From positions 1,471,217 through 1,535,216 of the forward strand of contig NZ_KI911558.1 in NCBI RefSeq assembly GCF_000515235.1: 64,000 bases of DNA, given 5' to 3'. The stretch's first letter is position 1. Each line of letters begins with the position of its first letter. The notes beneath the pieces were generated by a model. That model did not search any database and was not told the DNA's origin. It worked only from the letters and a program-made list of their open reading frames with translations. Positions 50,641-60,183 of the stretch are shown here, in pieces. This DNA is from Synechococcus sp. CC9616. Lineage in GTDB: Bacteria > Cyanobacteriota > Cyanobacteriia > PCC-6307 > Cyanobiaceae. Both the position numbers and the translations under genes were made by a program.

Positions 50641-51129
50641 ATGCAAGACGCCATCACCAACGTCATCAACAAGTCCGACGTTCAGGGCCTGTACCTGGAT
50701 ACGGCCTCGATGAGCAATCTCGAGTCCTACTTCGCCAGCGGTGAACTTCGGGTTCGTGCCGCCGCCACCATCAGCGCCAACGCTTCGGCCATCATCCGGG
50801 ACGCTGTCGCCAAAGCGCTTCTGTATTCGGACATCACCCGTCCGGGCGGCAACATGTACACGACCCGTCGCTACGCCGCCTGCATCCGCGATCTGGACTA
50901 CTACCTGCGTTATTCCACCTACGCGATGCTGGCCGGCGACACCTCGATCCTCGATGAGCGTGTTTTGAACGGCCTCAAGGAGACCTACAACTCCCTGGGC
51001 GTGCCGATCGGTGCCACCGTCCAGGCCATTCAGGCCATGAAGGAAGTCACCGCAGGTTTGGTTGGTCCTGATGCCGGCAAAGAGATGGGTGTGTACTTCG
51101 ACTACATCTGCTCCGGCCTGGGCAACTGA
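50641..51129 (+). CDS. apcB: Allophycocyanin beta subunit
   Basis: A 162-residue core phycobiliprotein. Chromophore-binding Cys81 is in [14 protein letters not shown], and Asn71 in PGGNMYT is the site normally methylated in beta subunits. The C-terminus reads [15 protein letters not shown]. It is separated from apcC by five bases. Confidence 0.98.
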   Translation: MQDAITNVINKSDVQGLYLDTASMSNLESYFASGELRVRAAATISANASAIIRDAVAKALLYSDITRPGGNMYTTRRYAACIRDLDYYLRYSTYAMLAGDTSILDERVLNGLKETYNSLGVPIGATVQAIQAMKEVTAGLVGPDAGKEMGVYFDYICSGLGN

Positions 51130-51134
51130 GGCCC

Positions 51135-51335
51135 ATGAGGTTGTTCAAAGTCACCGCCTGCATTCCCAGTCCTGAAAAGGTTCGGTCGCAGCGCGAGCTT
51201 CAAAACACCTTCTTCACCAAGTGGGTGCCATACGAGAGCTGGTTTGCAGAGCAACAGCGAATCCAGAAGCAGGGAGGTCGCATCATCAAGGTTGAACTCT
51301 GCACAGGTGGGCAACAAGTCAACGTTGGCAACTGA
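51135..51335 (+). CDS. apcC: Phycobilisome small core linker (LC7.8)
   Basis: A 66-residue linker that caps allophycocyanin trimers in the core cylinders. It is a single CpcD-like domain: RLFKVTACIPSPEKVRSQRELQNTFFTKWVPY and the C-terminal GGRIIKVELCTGGQ. Last gene of the apcABC unit; a strong terminator follows. Confidence 0.97.
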   Translation: MRLFKVTACIPSPEKVRSQRELQNTFFTKWVPYESWFAEQQRIQKQGGRIIKVELCTGGQQVNVGN

Positions 51336-51359
51336 TCCAAAACTCCAAGACATGCTTCT

Positions 51360-51387
51360 CCCGGACTGACCTCCGGGATTTTTTTTT
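51360..51387 (+). terminator. Terminator of the apcABC operon
   Basis: A perfect 6-bp stem CCCGGA/TCCGGG with a six-base loop, followed by A and a run of nine T residues. Confidence 0.93.
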
Positions 51388-51444
51388 GCGCTGTCCCCAG
51401 CAATTCCTGAGAGCTTCAGCCCAGGGTCGACGCCACCAGAGCCT

Positions 51445-52221
51445 CTAGGTCAGGTAACGCCATCGATGGCACCTGATCGGACAGCCACAACACGTACTCA
51501 TGGTTGCAGCCGGGCCTGTGATGGGCGAAGCCACCACCCCCTGCGCAATCCATCCGAGCTCTGAAGCGGCACCTATCACCTGTTGAATTGCATCGAGATG
51601 GGCTGATGGATCTCGGACCACTCCGCCTTTACCGACCCGCTGACGCCCGACCTCGAATTGCGGTTTCACCAACACCAGCACATCCGCAGCGGTGCCGATG
51701 GTCAAGCGATGCAAGGCGGGAAGAATCAGGCGAAGCGAAATGAACGACACATCCGTAACCGCAAGGCTGGGCTTGGGGTCTTCAGCGCCGTACAAATCCT
51801 CTGGCTCGAGGTAACGGAGGTTGGTGCGCTCCCGCAGAACCACCCGATCATCCGTGCGCAGGGTCCATGCCGTTTGGCCATAACCCACATCAACGCCATA
51901 CACCTTGGTGGCACCGTGCTGAAGCAGGCAATCGGTGAAGCCACCGGTTGATATTCCGCCATCAAGGCAGGTTTTGCCCTTCACATCAATCGGGAAAGCT
52001 TCGAGGCCGGCCTGCAGTTTTTCACCGCCCCGGGAAACGAAACGCGGCGGTTTTTCCACCACCAGCACTCGTTCATTGGCCACCTCCAATCCCGGTTTAT
52101 CAAGCAGTTGCCCAGCCTCATCACGAACCTTGCCAGCGCGAATCAATTGCTGGGCTTGTTGCCGTGATGCGGCCAGTCCCAAGGTCAGCAGCTGCAGATC
52201 AAGTCGCTGTTTTGAAGCCAT
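51445..52221 (-). CDS. tlyA: TlyA-family rRNA 2'-O-methyltransferase with probable C-terminal frameshift
   Basis: A 258-codon frame. An N-terminal S4 RNA-binding domain (LDLQLLTLGLAASRQQAQQLIRAGKV) precedes an FtsJ-like methyltransferase domain (FVSRGGEKLQAGLEAF, TCLDGGISTGGFTDCLL, VLVKPQFEVGR). The family methylates 2'-hydroxyls of 16S and 23S rRNA. After ASPITGPA the frame gives ATMSTCCGCPIRC and stops. The next frame instead encodes GNHEYVLWLSDQVPSMALPDLEALV and ends at 51416, which is what the family has. A one-base loss near 51506-51508 explains this. Either a real frameshift or a sequencing error. Confidence 0.85.
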   Translation of the reverse strand: MASKQRLDLQLLTLGLAASRQQAQQLIRAGKVRDEAGQLLDKPGLEVANERVLVVEKPPRFVSRGGEKLQAGLEAFPIDVKGKTCLDGGISTGGFTDCLLQHGATKVYGVDVGYGQTAWTLRTDDRVVLRERTNLRYLEPEDLYGAEDPKPSLAVTDVSFISLRLILPALHRLTIGTAADVLVLVKPQFEVGRQRVGKGGVVRDPSAHLDAIQQVIGAASELGWIAQGVVASPITGPAATMSTCCGCPIRCHRWRYLT

Positions 52222-52239
52222 TCCGTCATAAAAGCAGAC

Positions 52240-52518
52240 GTGATCCCAAAGAAAACCGTGGATCCGTCCGGCGATTCGCCTTCTGCCAAGAAGATCATTC
52301 CAACCGCAAGTCTCAGCGTGTCAAACCACCTTCCGAAATCCGCCAAGGTGGTTCCCCTGCTCAGGCCCGGAGCCTTTGTGACGCTGGAGAATCAACCAAC
52401 GGATCTTCCTCCATTTCAGCTGATTCAGTGCCGTGGTGGGCGTTGCTGGGTTCGTCAGCAAGCCTGGGGGCAGTTTGTGCACTGGGAAGTGGAACATGAG
52501 CGGCTGCGCGCCGCCTGA
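52240..52518 (+). CDS. Conserved small hypothetical protein
   Basis: A 92-residue protein from GTG at 52240. The first ~30 residues are Ser/Pro/Lys-rich and probably disordered. The compact C-terminal part (LLRPGAFVTLENQPTDLPPFQLIQCRGGRCWVRQQAWG) looks like a small beta-barrel with tryptophans and is recalled as conserved in marine Synechococcus. No function is known. It is divergent from tlyA and upstream of the FtsW/RodA gene. Confidence 0.7.
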   Translation: MIPKKTVDPSGDSPSAKKIIPTASLSVSNHLPKSAKVVPLLRPGAFVTLENQPTDLPPFQLIQCRGGRCWVRQQAWGQFVHWEVEHERLRAA

Positions 52519-52626
52519 TCCAAGGCCAGAGCTGACGAATCGGCGCTTCTTTCTCTTCGATCAATCCCTTGGCAAAGCGACTCTGACGCGGCTCAATAGG
52601 TACAGAAAGACATTCATTACGCTCCA

Positions 52627-53850
52627 TTGACCAGCGTCTCTGTCTCCCAACGACGTCTAGCGCGGGAACGCATCAGAGAACGTCCGAATCTGGTGCAGCG
52701 TTTACTGCCGCTTCCCTGGTCGTTATGGCCGGCTGAAGCGCGCTTGCTCATCGGCTTAACCGCCCTGTGGAGCCTGGCCGGACTGATTGTGCTGGGATCA
52801 GCCAGCTGGTGGGTGGCCCTGCGCGAAATCGGAGATGGCGCTTTCTATGTAAAACGGCAGGCAATCTGGCTGATCGCAAGCTGGAGCTTGCTGGGGCTGA
52901 CGCTGAGCACAAGCCTGCGCCGCTGGCTGAAATGGTCCGGACCAGCCCTTTGGATCGGCTGCTTGATGATTGCGGCCACCTTGGTGATGGGCACCACGGT
53001 CAACGGTGCCAGCCGTTGGCTGGTGGTGGGCCCCCTTCAGGTTCAGCCCTCCGAACTGGTGAAGCCCTTCGTGGTACTGCAGGCCGCCAATCTGTTTGCC
53101 CCCTGGAACCGCGTCGGCCTTGACCAAAAGCTGTTGTGGCTTGGCAGCTTTGGTGGACTCTTGATGCTGATCCTCAAGCAGCCCAATCTCTCGACAGCAG
53201 CGCTGATGGGCTTGACGCTCTGGATGGTGGCTCTTGCAGCGGGGCTGCGGTTGAGAAGCCTCCTGGGCACGGCAGTGGTTGGAGCAGGGATGGGGATCAC
53301 CAGCATCCTTCTCAATGAGTACCAGCGGCTGCGCGTGGTGTCGTTCCTGGACCCCTGGCAGGATCCGATGGGTGATGGCTATCAGCTCGTTCAAAGCCTG
53401 CTGGCGATCGGATCAGGGGGCCTGGCCGGTCAGGGGTACGGGCTCTCAACCCAGAAATTGCAATACCTGCCGATACAGAACACTGATTTCATTTACGCGG
53501 TGTTCGCTGAGGAGTTCGGCTTTGTCGGCTCAATGATGCTGCTGCTGTTTCTGATGCTGATGGCTTGGGCTGGCCTCAGGGTTGCCTTGCGATGCCGCAG
53601 CAACCAGTCACGCCTTGTGGCGATCGGCTGCTGCACGATCCTGGTTGGCCAGTCAATCCTCAACATCGCCGTCGCCTCCGGCGCCATGCCCACTACTGGG
53701 CTGCCCTTGCCCCTGATCAGCTATGGAGGCAACTCCCTGATGTCCAGCCTCGTGATCCTGGGTTTGTTGATCCGCTGTTCCCTGGAATCCACCGGTCTGA
53801 TCGGCGGACGCACCTCCATGCGGGAGAGGGTCTCCCGCAAGTCTCGATAG
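52627..53850 (+). CDS. ftsW: FtsW/RodA/SpoVE-family septum peptidoglycan polymerase
   Basis: A 407-residue membrane protein with about ten hydrophobic segments, of the SEDS glycosyltransferase family. Typical motifs are NGASRWLVVGPLQVQPSELVKPFVV, RVVSFLDPWQDPMGDGYQLVQSLLAIGSGGLAGQGYGLS, YAVFAEEFGFVG and GLPLPLISYGGNSLMSS. These, and the long second-half loop, fit FtsW better than RodA, but the two are hard to separate by eye. It starts with TTG at 52627. Confidence 0.88.
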   Translation: MTSVSVSQRRLARERIRERPNLVQRLLPLPWSLWPAEARLLIGLTALWSLAGLIVLGSASWWVALREIGDGAFYVKRQAIWLIASWSLLGLTLSTSLRRWLKWSGPALWIGCLMIAATLVMGTTVNGASRWLVVGPLQVQPSELVKPFVVLQAANLFAPWNRVGLDQKLLWLGSFGGLLMLILKQPNLSTAALMGLTLWMVALAAGLRLRSLLGTAVVGAGMGITSILLNEYQRLRVVSFLDPWQDPMGDGYQLVQSLLAIGSGGLAGQGYGLSTQKLQYLPIQNTDFIYAVFAEEFGFVGSMMLLLFLMLMAWAGLRVALRCRSNQSRLVAIGCCTILVGQSILNIAVASGAMPTTGLPLPLISYGGNSLMSSLVILGLLIRCSLESTGLIGGRTSMRERVSRKSR

Positions 53851-53922
53851 GCTGAACCACGAATTCAAAGCCTGGCTCTGGATCTGCTTCTGCTCTCGGA
53901 TCTGGCGCAACGCAGCGAGGAG

Positions 53923-54591
53923 TTGCTGACCCAGGCCCTCGCCAACCCGGGCCCGCTCACTCTTGGCCTGGTTTTTGCGGGCGGGGCCCTGACCAGCCTC
54001 GGGCCTTGCTCCCTCTCGCTTCTTCCTGTCACCCTCGCCTACCTCGCGGGTTTTGAGGATGGACGATCCCCCTGGCAGCGCAGCCTCACGTTCTGCAGTG
54101 GCATCGTCGGGGCGCTGGTTCTGCTGGGAAGCCTGAGTGGACTGTTGGGTCGTATCTACGGACAGGTTCCAGCGCTGGTGCCAACTCTGGTGGCCATCCT
54201 GGCCGTTGTGATGGGCCTCAACCTGCTGGGACTGCTGCGCATTCCTCTGCCGTCGGGCCCCGATCCAGAGCTCTGGCGCAAACGCGTCCCTGCAGCGCTT
54301 GCCCCTGTGGCGGCAGGTCTTGCCTTCGGGCTGGCGGCTTCGCCATGCACCACACCGGTGTTGGCCGTTCTACTGGGCTGGATCGCCCAGAGCGGACGGC
54401 CGCTGGTGGGCATGCTGCTGCTCACCAGCTTCGGCATCGGCCAGGTGCTGCCGCTGCTGCTAGCAGGCACGTTCGCAGCGTCGGTTCCACGGCTGCTGTC
54501 CTTGCGTTCGATCGGGCGTTGGGTCCCTCCGATCAGCGGAGTCGTGCTGCTGGCCAGCGGCATGCTCACGCTGCTGGCGCGCTGGAGTTAA
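53923..54591 (+). CDS. ccdA: Cytochrome c biogenesis protein CcdA
   Basis: A membrane protein of about 222 residues with six hydrophobic segments. It transfers reducing power from stromal/cytosolic thioredoxin across the membrane. The redox-active cysteines lie in [20 protein letters not shown] and [17 protein letters not shown], one in each half. TTG at 53923 is the nearest start; the frame is open for some codons further upstream (LLLLSDLAQRSEE) and the true start may be a CTG or TTG there. It is followed nine bases later by ccs1, giving the System II pair. Confidence 0.92.
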   Translation: MLTQALANPGPLTLGLVFAGGALTSLGPCSLSLLPVTLAYLAGFEDGRSPWQRSLTFCSGIVGALVLLGSLSGLLGRIYGQVPALVPTLVAILAVVMGLNLLGLLRIPLPSGPDPELWRKRVPAALAPVAAGLAFGLAASPCTTPVLAVLLGWIAQSGRPLVGMLLLTSFGIGQVLPLLLAGTFAASVPRLLSLRSIGRWVPPISGVVLLASGMLTLLARWS

Positions 54592-54599
54592 GCCAAGCC

Positions 54600-55874
54600 A
54601 TGGGTCTCCTGATGCGTCGACTGGCAGCCCTGCTTTCTGATCTGCGGCTCGCCATTGTGTTGCTGCTGTTGATCGCCGTTGCCAGCGCCGTCGGTACGGC
54701 GATTCCCCAGGGCGATCCTCCCGCCAGCTACATCGACGCCTACGCGGAGACTCCCTGGCTGGGACTGCTGAATGGCGATGAGGTGCTGCAATTGCAGCTG
54801 GATCACGTCTATTCCAGCGGCTGGTTTCTGGCCCTGCTCGCATGGTTGGGGCTTGCCCTGATTCTTTGCAGCTGGCGCCGCCAGTGGCCTGCACTCCAGG
54901 CCGCACGGCAGTGGATCGATTACAAGACACCACGACAGCTCAGCAAACTCTCCATCGCTGAAACCCTGCCCTGCGACAACGCCGATGACAGCCTTCAACG
55001 CTTATACGGCCTGTTGCGATCAAAGGGCTGGCAATTGAATTGCCGCGAAGGCAGGTTGGCGGCCCGCAAGGGGATTGCCGGGCGCGTCGGCCCCCTCCTG
55101 GTGCACACCGGGCTGGTGTTGCTGATGCTGGGGGCTGTCTGGGGCGCCCTGGCGGGGAATCGCCTGGAGCGGTTCCTGGCCCCGGGCCGCAGTTTAGACC
55201 TGCTCAACCGCCTGGGCGACAACCAACTCACGATCACGCTCAAGGATTTCCAGATCGAGAGGGATGCCGCTGGCAGGCCTGAACAGTTCCGCTCCTCGCT
55301 GGAATTAAAGGGCAACCAGCAAGCAATGGATTCGGAGATCAGCGTCAACCACCCCCTCCGCCATCGAGGCATCACGATTTACCAGGCGGACTGGTCGCTC
55401 GCGACGATCACCCTGCAGATCGGCAGGAGCCCAGAGCTGGAGCTGCCCCTACGCACCTTCCCGGAGCTGGGGGAGCAGGTCTGGGGATTGGTTCTGCCGA
55501 CTCGCCCGGATGGAACGGAACCCGTGTTGCTGAGCCTGAAAACAGAGCAAGGCCCTGTGCAGGTTTTCGACGGCAATGGTGAGCGCCTGGCCCTGCTTCG
55601 CCCCGGCGGAGAACCGTCCGAAGTGAAAGGGTTGCCGCTCAGGGTGGCCTCGGTTCTTCCGGCAAGCGGCCTGTTGCTCAAACGTGATCCGGGCGTTCCG
55701 CTCGTTTACCTGGGCTTTGCCATAACGCTCCTGGGAGGAGGGCTCAGCCTGATTGCCACCCGCCAGGTTTGGGCGATCGCGGAGGGAAAGCAGCTGCACG
55801 TGGGGGGGCTTTGCAACCGCAACCTGGCCGCATTCGCGGTCGAGCTGCCCCAGTTGCTGCAGGCTGCTCAATGA
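54600..55874 (+). CDS. ccs1: Cytochrome c biogenesis protein Ccs1 (CcsB/ResB type)
   Basis: A 424-residue System II maturation protein that delivers or holds apocytochrome c for haem attachment in the lumen. Three N-terminal hydrophobic segments ([61 protein letters not shown]) precede a large lumenal domain, and one segment lies near the C-terminus ([18 protein letters not shown]). The [16 protein letters not shown] motif is characteristic. ATG at 54600. It works with CcdA upstream and a CcsA protein encoded elsewhere to mature PsbV and cytochrome f. Confidence 0.93.
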   Translation: MGLLMRRLAALLSDLRLAIVLLLLIAVASAVGTAIPQGDPPASYIDAYAETPWLGLLNGDEVLQLQLDHVYSSGWFLALLAWLGLALILCSWRRQWPALQAARQWIDYKTPRQLSKLSIAETLPCDNADDSLQRLYGLLRSKGWQLNCREGRLAARKGIAGRVGPLLVHTGLVLLMLGAVWGALAGNRLERFLAPGRSLDLLNRLGDNQLTITLKDFQIERDAAGRPEQFRSSLELKGNQQAMDSEISVNHPLRHRGITIYQADWSLATITLQIGRSPELELPLRTFPELGEQVWGLVLPTRPDGTEPVLLSLKTEQGPVQVFDGNGERLALLRPGGEPSEVKGLPLRVASVLPASGLLLKRDPGVPLVYLGFAITLLGGGLSLIATRQVWAIAEGKQLHVGGLCNRNLAAFAVELPQLLQAAQ

Positions 55875-56126
55875 TTGATTGACGTCAAGAACCTCTCAAA
55901 GACCTAAGCAGCAAAACAGATCCGGATAGGACAACTCATTGCTACTTCCTGGATCATTCGCTGAAGGGGCGGTCGTCATAGGTGCAAAGCAAGCGTCTTG
56001 TTCTTGATCTCCTTCAGCGCTGCTACACATCACTCTTCAATCATTGAGGCCCCGTTCGCAAGCCATAGCTCGACTGACAAGTCAAGTTGTCTGTCCTGAT
56101 ATCCGCCAGGATCCAAGGTCTGGCGG

Positions 56127-56540
56127 TCAGCAGGGCTGACGATTGCCGTGACTAACCCGCACCACAGTGTGCACATTGCCTCGTGGGTTGAAATCTGCCT
56201 CTAGCTGCATCCAAACCGGATCAGTCGCTGCCACGAGGTCATCGAGGATGCGGTTGGTCACTTCTTCATGGGAAATCGCACGATCGCGATAGTTATTCAC
56301 GTAAAGCTTGATCGCCTTGAGCTCCACCACCCGAGGACCGGGCTGATAAATCAGTCGCAGCACCGCAAAATCGGGATACCCGGAGAAGGGACACTTGCAA
56401 GTGAACTCCGGAAGTTCGATCGACACCTCATAAGGCCGGCCTGGCCGTGGATTCTCAAAGCAGATCAGCTCGGCTTCATCAATCGCACGCTCGCCGTAAT
56501 GGGGGGTCTGAGTCTGCTGAGCCCCACTGGAATCGGTCAA
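56127..56540 (-). CDS. queF: NADPH-dependent 7-cyano-7-deazaguanine reductase
   Basis: A 137-residue tunnelling-fold enzyme that reduces preQ0 to preQ1 in queuosine synthesis. The nucleophilic cysteine lies in [14 protein letters not shown], and the substrate-binding Glu and surrounding residues are in [28 protein letters not shown] closes the protein. The single-domain length fits the unimodular (YkvM-type) QueF. It is divergent from glnB. Confidence 0.93.
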   Translation of the reverse strand: MTDSSGAQQTQTPHYGERAIDEAELICFENPRPGRPYEVSIELPEFTCKCPFSGYPDFAVLRLIYQPGPRVVELKAIKLYVNNYRDRAISHEEVTNRILDDLVAATDPVWMQLEADFNPRGNVHTVVRVSHGNRQPC

Positions 56541-56582
56541 AAGTTGAATCGAGATCAGGGACCGCTCAAAACTAGAAGGTGA

Positions 56583-56999
<417 letters not shown>

Positions 57000-57681
57000 G
57001 CGCTGCAATCGGAAACAAATTAAAGAATTCAATAACAAAACAGTACGGATTCAAACCGATAGCATATAACTTGCACCTGTGGAAGGAAGGATTTAGCAGC
57101 AACTTTATGCGGCCAGAAAATTAATAAATCTCATCTACTTAGTGTATCAACGCGAGGATTACCTTTTCGAAAAAGGCACTGATTTTACGGCAAAGTCTTA
57201 TCAGAAGCAGGCCAGATCAACAAATCAGCATTATCAGCCCATCCAACCTCTCAAGCTTTTCACTTTTGAGCAAATTCTAACATCCAGCGACTAAGCCAAT
57301 AGGCTGAAGTTGCCTTGGCAAAGAAACGCACAAAAGAAGACACCCTTTAAGTGCTTATGACTAATAATAATTCCATAACGACTGTACAAGTTCAGTTCGA
57401 GTCACGACCAACCCATCCATCCAGATCGGGGCAATGATGGCATTGCAGGCCCACAACAACAGCATTAAAAAATCACGGGCGCAGATCAATCGTCAGTCGG
57501 CGACAAGAGTCCAAAGGACCAACTTGATTCTTCAACTGATTCAGTCAGCCATCAAGAAAAACGCATGGACGATGCATCACAGAGTGATGATCCGGGTGGA
57601 TGCGCATCCATTGCTTTGCTGCGATCTGAAACAAAACGGTCGGCGCCATAGATTCAAGACGTTGAGCTACCGCGCAGGCCG
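57000..57681. other. Long AT-rich intergenic region between glnB and purB
   Basis: A 682-base stretch without a convincing gene. Stops are frequent in all frames on the left. A frame of 83 codons at 57434-57685 has random-looking composition and is not accepted. No tRNA-like fold, riboswitch or clear terminator was found, so the region could carry an unrecognised small RNA, gene remnants or promoters. Confidence 0.5.
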
Positions 57682-58977
57682 TTGATCGAGCGCTACACCC
57701 TGCCCGAGATGGGTGCCGTCTGGAATGAGCAGGCCAAATTCCAGAGCTGGCTGGATGTGGAGGTCGCCGCTACCGAAGCCAATTGCCGCCTCGGCCGCGT
57801 GCCGCAGGAAGCCCTGGACACGATCAAAGCCAAGGCCAGCTTCGAGATTGAGCGCATCCTCGAAATCGAAGCCGAAGTTCGGCACGACGTGATCGCCTTC
57901 CTCACCAACGTCAACGAACACGTCGGTGATGCAGGGCGTTACATCCATGTCGGCATGACCAGCTCCGACGTGCTGGATACCGGACTGGCACTGCAGATGA
58001 AAAAGTCCGTTGCGCTGCTGCGCAAAGAACTGGATGCCTTGGCGGAGGCATTGCGCACGTTGGCTCGATCCCATAAAGGCACCGAAATGATCGGCCGGTC
58101 CCATGCCATTCACGGTGAGCCGATCACCTTCGGGTTCAAAGTGGCCGGTTGGTTGGCGGAAACAGAGCGCAATCGCCAACGCCTCCAACGACTGGAACAG
58201 GATGTAGCCGTTGGCCAGATCAGTGGTGCCATGGGGACCTATGCCAACACGGACCCTCAGGTCGAAGCCATCAGCTGCAACATCCTTGGTCTCGTACCGG
58301 ACACAGCCAGCACCCAGGTGATCTCCCGTGATCGACACGCCGATTACGTGCAAACGCTGGCTCTTGTTGGCGCCTCTCTGGAACGCTTCTCCACAGAAAT
58401 CCGCAACCTGCAACGCACCGATGTGCTGGAGGTGGAGGAGAACTTCGCCAAAGGCCAGAAAGGCAGTTCAGCAATGCCGCACAAACGCAATCCGATTCGC
58501 AGCGAACGCATCAGTGGTCTGGCACGGGTGCTTCGGAGTTACGTCATCGCCGCGCTGGAAAACGTCGCGCTCTGGCACGAACGGGATATCAGCCACAGCT
58601 CCACCGAGCGCATGATGCTGCCCGACTGCTCCGTCACCCTCCACTTCATGCTGCGGGAGATGACCGCCGTGGTGAAAGGTCTCGGGGTCTACCCAGAAAA
58701 CATGCGCCGCAACATGAACGTCTATGGCGGCGTTGTCTTCAGCCAACGGGTTTTGCTGGCTCTTGTGAGCAGCGGCATGAGTCGGGAAGAGGCCTACAAA
58801 GTGGTGCAACGCAATGCTCACACCGCCTGGAACACAGACGGTGGCAACTTCAGAGCCAATCTGGAAGCAGACGCAGAGGTAAGTAGCAACCTCTCAACCG
58901 AGCAGCTCGCCGACTGTTTCTCGACAGACGTGCACCAAGCCAATCTCAATGTGATTTGGGATCGCTTGGCAATTTAA
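57682..58977 (+). CDS. purB: Adenylosuccinate lyase
   Basis: A 431-residue lyase for two steps of purine synthesis (SAICAR to AICAR and adenylosuccinate to AMP). The superfamily signature GSSAMPHKRNP is present, with MTSSDVLDT, the histidine-containing GRSHAIHGEP and HERDISHSSTER. It starts with TTG at 57682 (IERYTLPEMGAVW follows), which gives the normal length. It converges on the polysaccharide export gene with 14 bases between stops. Confidence 0.95.
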   Translation: MIERYTLPEMGAVWNEQAKFQSWLDVEVAATEANCRLGRVPQEALDTIKAKASFEIERILEIEAEVRHDVIAFLTNVNEHVGDAGRYIHVGMTSSDVLDTGLALQMKKSVALLRKELDALAEALRTLARSHKGTEMIGRSHAIHGEPITFGFKVAGWLAETERNRQRLQRLEQDVAVGQISGAMGTYANTDPQVEAISCNILGLVPDTASTQVISRDRHADYVQTLALVGASLERFSTEIRNLQRTDVLEVEENFAKGQKGSSAMPHKRNPIRSERISGLARVLRSYVIAALENVALWHERDISHSSTERMMLPDCSVTLHFMLREMTAVVKGLGVYPENMRRNMNVYGGVVFSQRVLLALVSSGMSREEAYKVVQRNAHTAWNTDGGNFRANLEADAEVSSNLSTEQLADCFSTDVHQANLNVIWDRLAI

Positions 58978-58991
58978 GTTCAAAAACCTAT

Positions 58992-60104
58992 TCAAAGACC
59001 AAGTAATCCACCAACGGGGAGACCAAGCAGCCTAAAGATGGATGTCACCCGGATGATCGGATCGAACGGCTCGAGGGCATCGGCCATGGTGTCGGTCACC
59101 TTGGCAAGTTGATTGCGGTTCACGACCAACACATCCCCCTGCCGCAGAGGGGGGTTGGTGGGGCTGCTGAGGGTGGCTTTTGGATTGAAACCGAGCCGTT
59201 TTACCGTTGGTTTCCCTTCACCATCAACGCGGATCAGTTCAACGGTGTTATCGCTGCCACGACGCGTGATACCACCTGTGGCCAGGATCGCTCTTGAAAC
59301 AGGAGAGTTGGATGGCACCTGAACGACACCGGGATTCGTGACTTCACCAATCACATTCACCTTGATGGTGTCTGGCGCGAAATTGGATGCCGCAGCCGTG
59401 ATCATGTCGGAGTTGTTGAGCGTTTCGGATTTGTAAACCCGAATGCTGTCTCCGTCGTAAATCAAGGGAGTCGGAGCATGCCCGCCATCCCTGAGTACAG
59501 AGAGGTAGTCAAAGCTGTATCGGGTTGGTTCACCACCGGGCGTCTGAGACGGACGGATCAGTTCCAGCCGTGAAAGATCTCCCGTAGCTCCAATACCACC
59601 AGCTATTTGCACCACATCAACAAGGGTGGGCCAACCCCCATCTCCCTTAGCTGGAAGCGAAAACACCCCTGGAGTTTCAACATCTCCCGTGACGGTCACC
59701 TTGATCGGCCGTGGGGAAACCAGATCAAGATGAACCAGGGGCCTGCGCAGAATCTTTGCGTAGCTGTCGGTGATTGACTGCTTCGCTTCCTCAAGCGTCA
59801 GCCCCCACACATCAATCGTGCCGATACGCGGCAGGTTGATGGTCCCATCGCTGAGGACTTCCACCTTGGCTTCGTAGCCCTCCATCTTGAACACCGTCAT
59901 CGAAAGCTGATCACCAGGACCCAGCCGGTAGCGGTAGGGCCGTGCTGCCGGAAGCGTGCCTGTGGCGTTGTTCATGGCCACCGCAGTCCGTCCAAGCGGG
60001 GCTGCCTCCGCAACTGCTGCGCAGGGAAGCCACACCAGGCTGCCGGCCAGAATTGCGGAGAACCACTGCTTCTGAGAGGACCGTGAACGGCGGAGAAAGG
60101 ACAT
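58992..60104 (-). CDS. Wza-type polysaccharide export protein (Poly_export/SLBB)
   Basis: A 370-residue exported protein. A signal peptide (SSQKQWFSAILAGSLVWLPCAAVAEA) ends near AEA-AP. The Poly_export domain begins at YRLGPGDQLSMTVFKMEGY (about residues 58-76), followed by SLBB-type modules (VTVTGDVETPGVFSLPA and VNVIGEVTNPGVVQVPS). The lipobox seen in E. coli Wza is not convincing (proline before the cysteine). Such proteins form the outer-membrane exit for capsule or exopolysaccharide. It is divergent from the acyltransferase at 60184. Confidence 0.9.
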   Translation of the reverse strand: MSFLRRSRSSQKQWFSAILAGSLVWLPCAAVAEAAPLGRTAVAMNNATGTLPAARPYRYRLGPGDQLSMTVFKMEGYEAKVEVLSDGTINLPRIGTIDVWGLTLEEAKQSITDSYAKILRRPLVHLDLVSPRPIKVTVTGDVETPGVFSLPAKGDGGWPTLVDVVQIAGGIGATGDLSRLELIRPSQTPGGEPTRYSFDYLSVLRDGGHAPTPLIYDGDSIRVYKSETLNNSDMITAAASNFAPDTIKVNVIGEVTNPGVVQVPSNSPVSRAILATGGITRRGSDNTVELIRVDGEGKPTVKRLGFNPKATLSSPTNPPLRQGDVLVVNRNQLAKVTDTMADALEPFDPIIRVTSIFRLLGLPVGGLLGL

Positions 60105-60183
60105 ACGGCGTCTGCTTTGGTGGTCTGGAGCTGACGGAAGAGGGCTCTAATCTTCCCTCAGATTGAGACGGAATGGGACTTCA

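Noticed and set aside
57008-57020. GGAAACA motif after glnB, as in Yfr2-type small RNAs
   Set aside because: Only one copy, without the companion stem-loops or terminator expected of that RNA family.
57434-57685. An 83-codon frame upstream of purB
   Set aside because: No family, Gln/Asn/Arg-rich composition and overlap with the purB start; not enough to call a gene.
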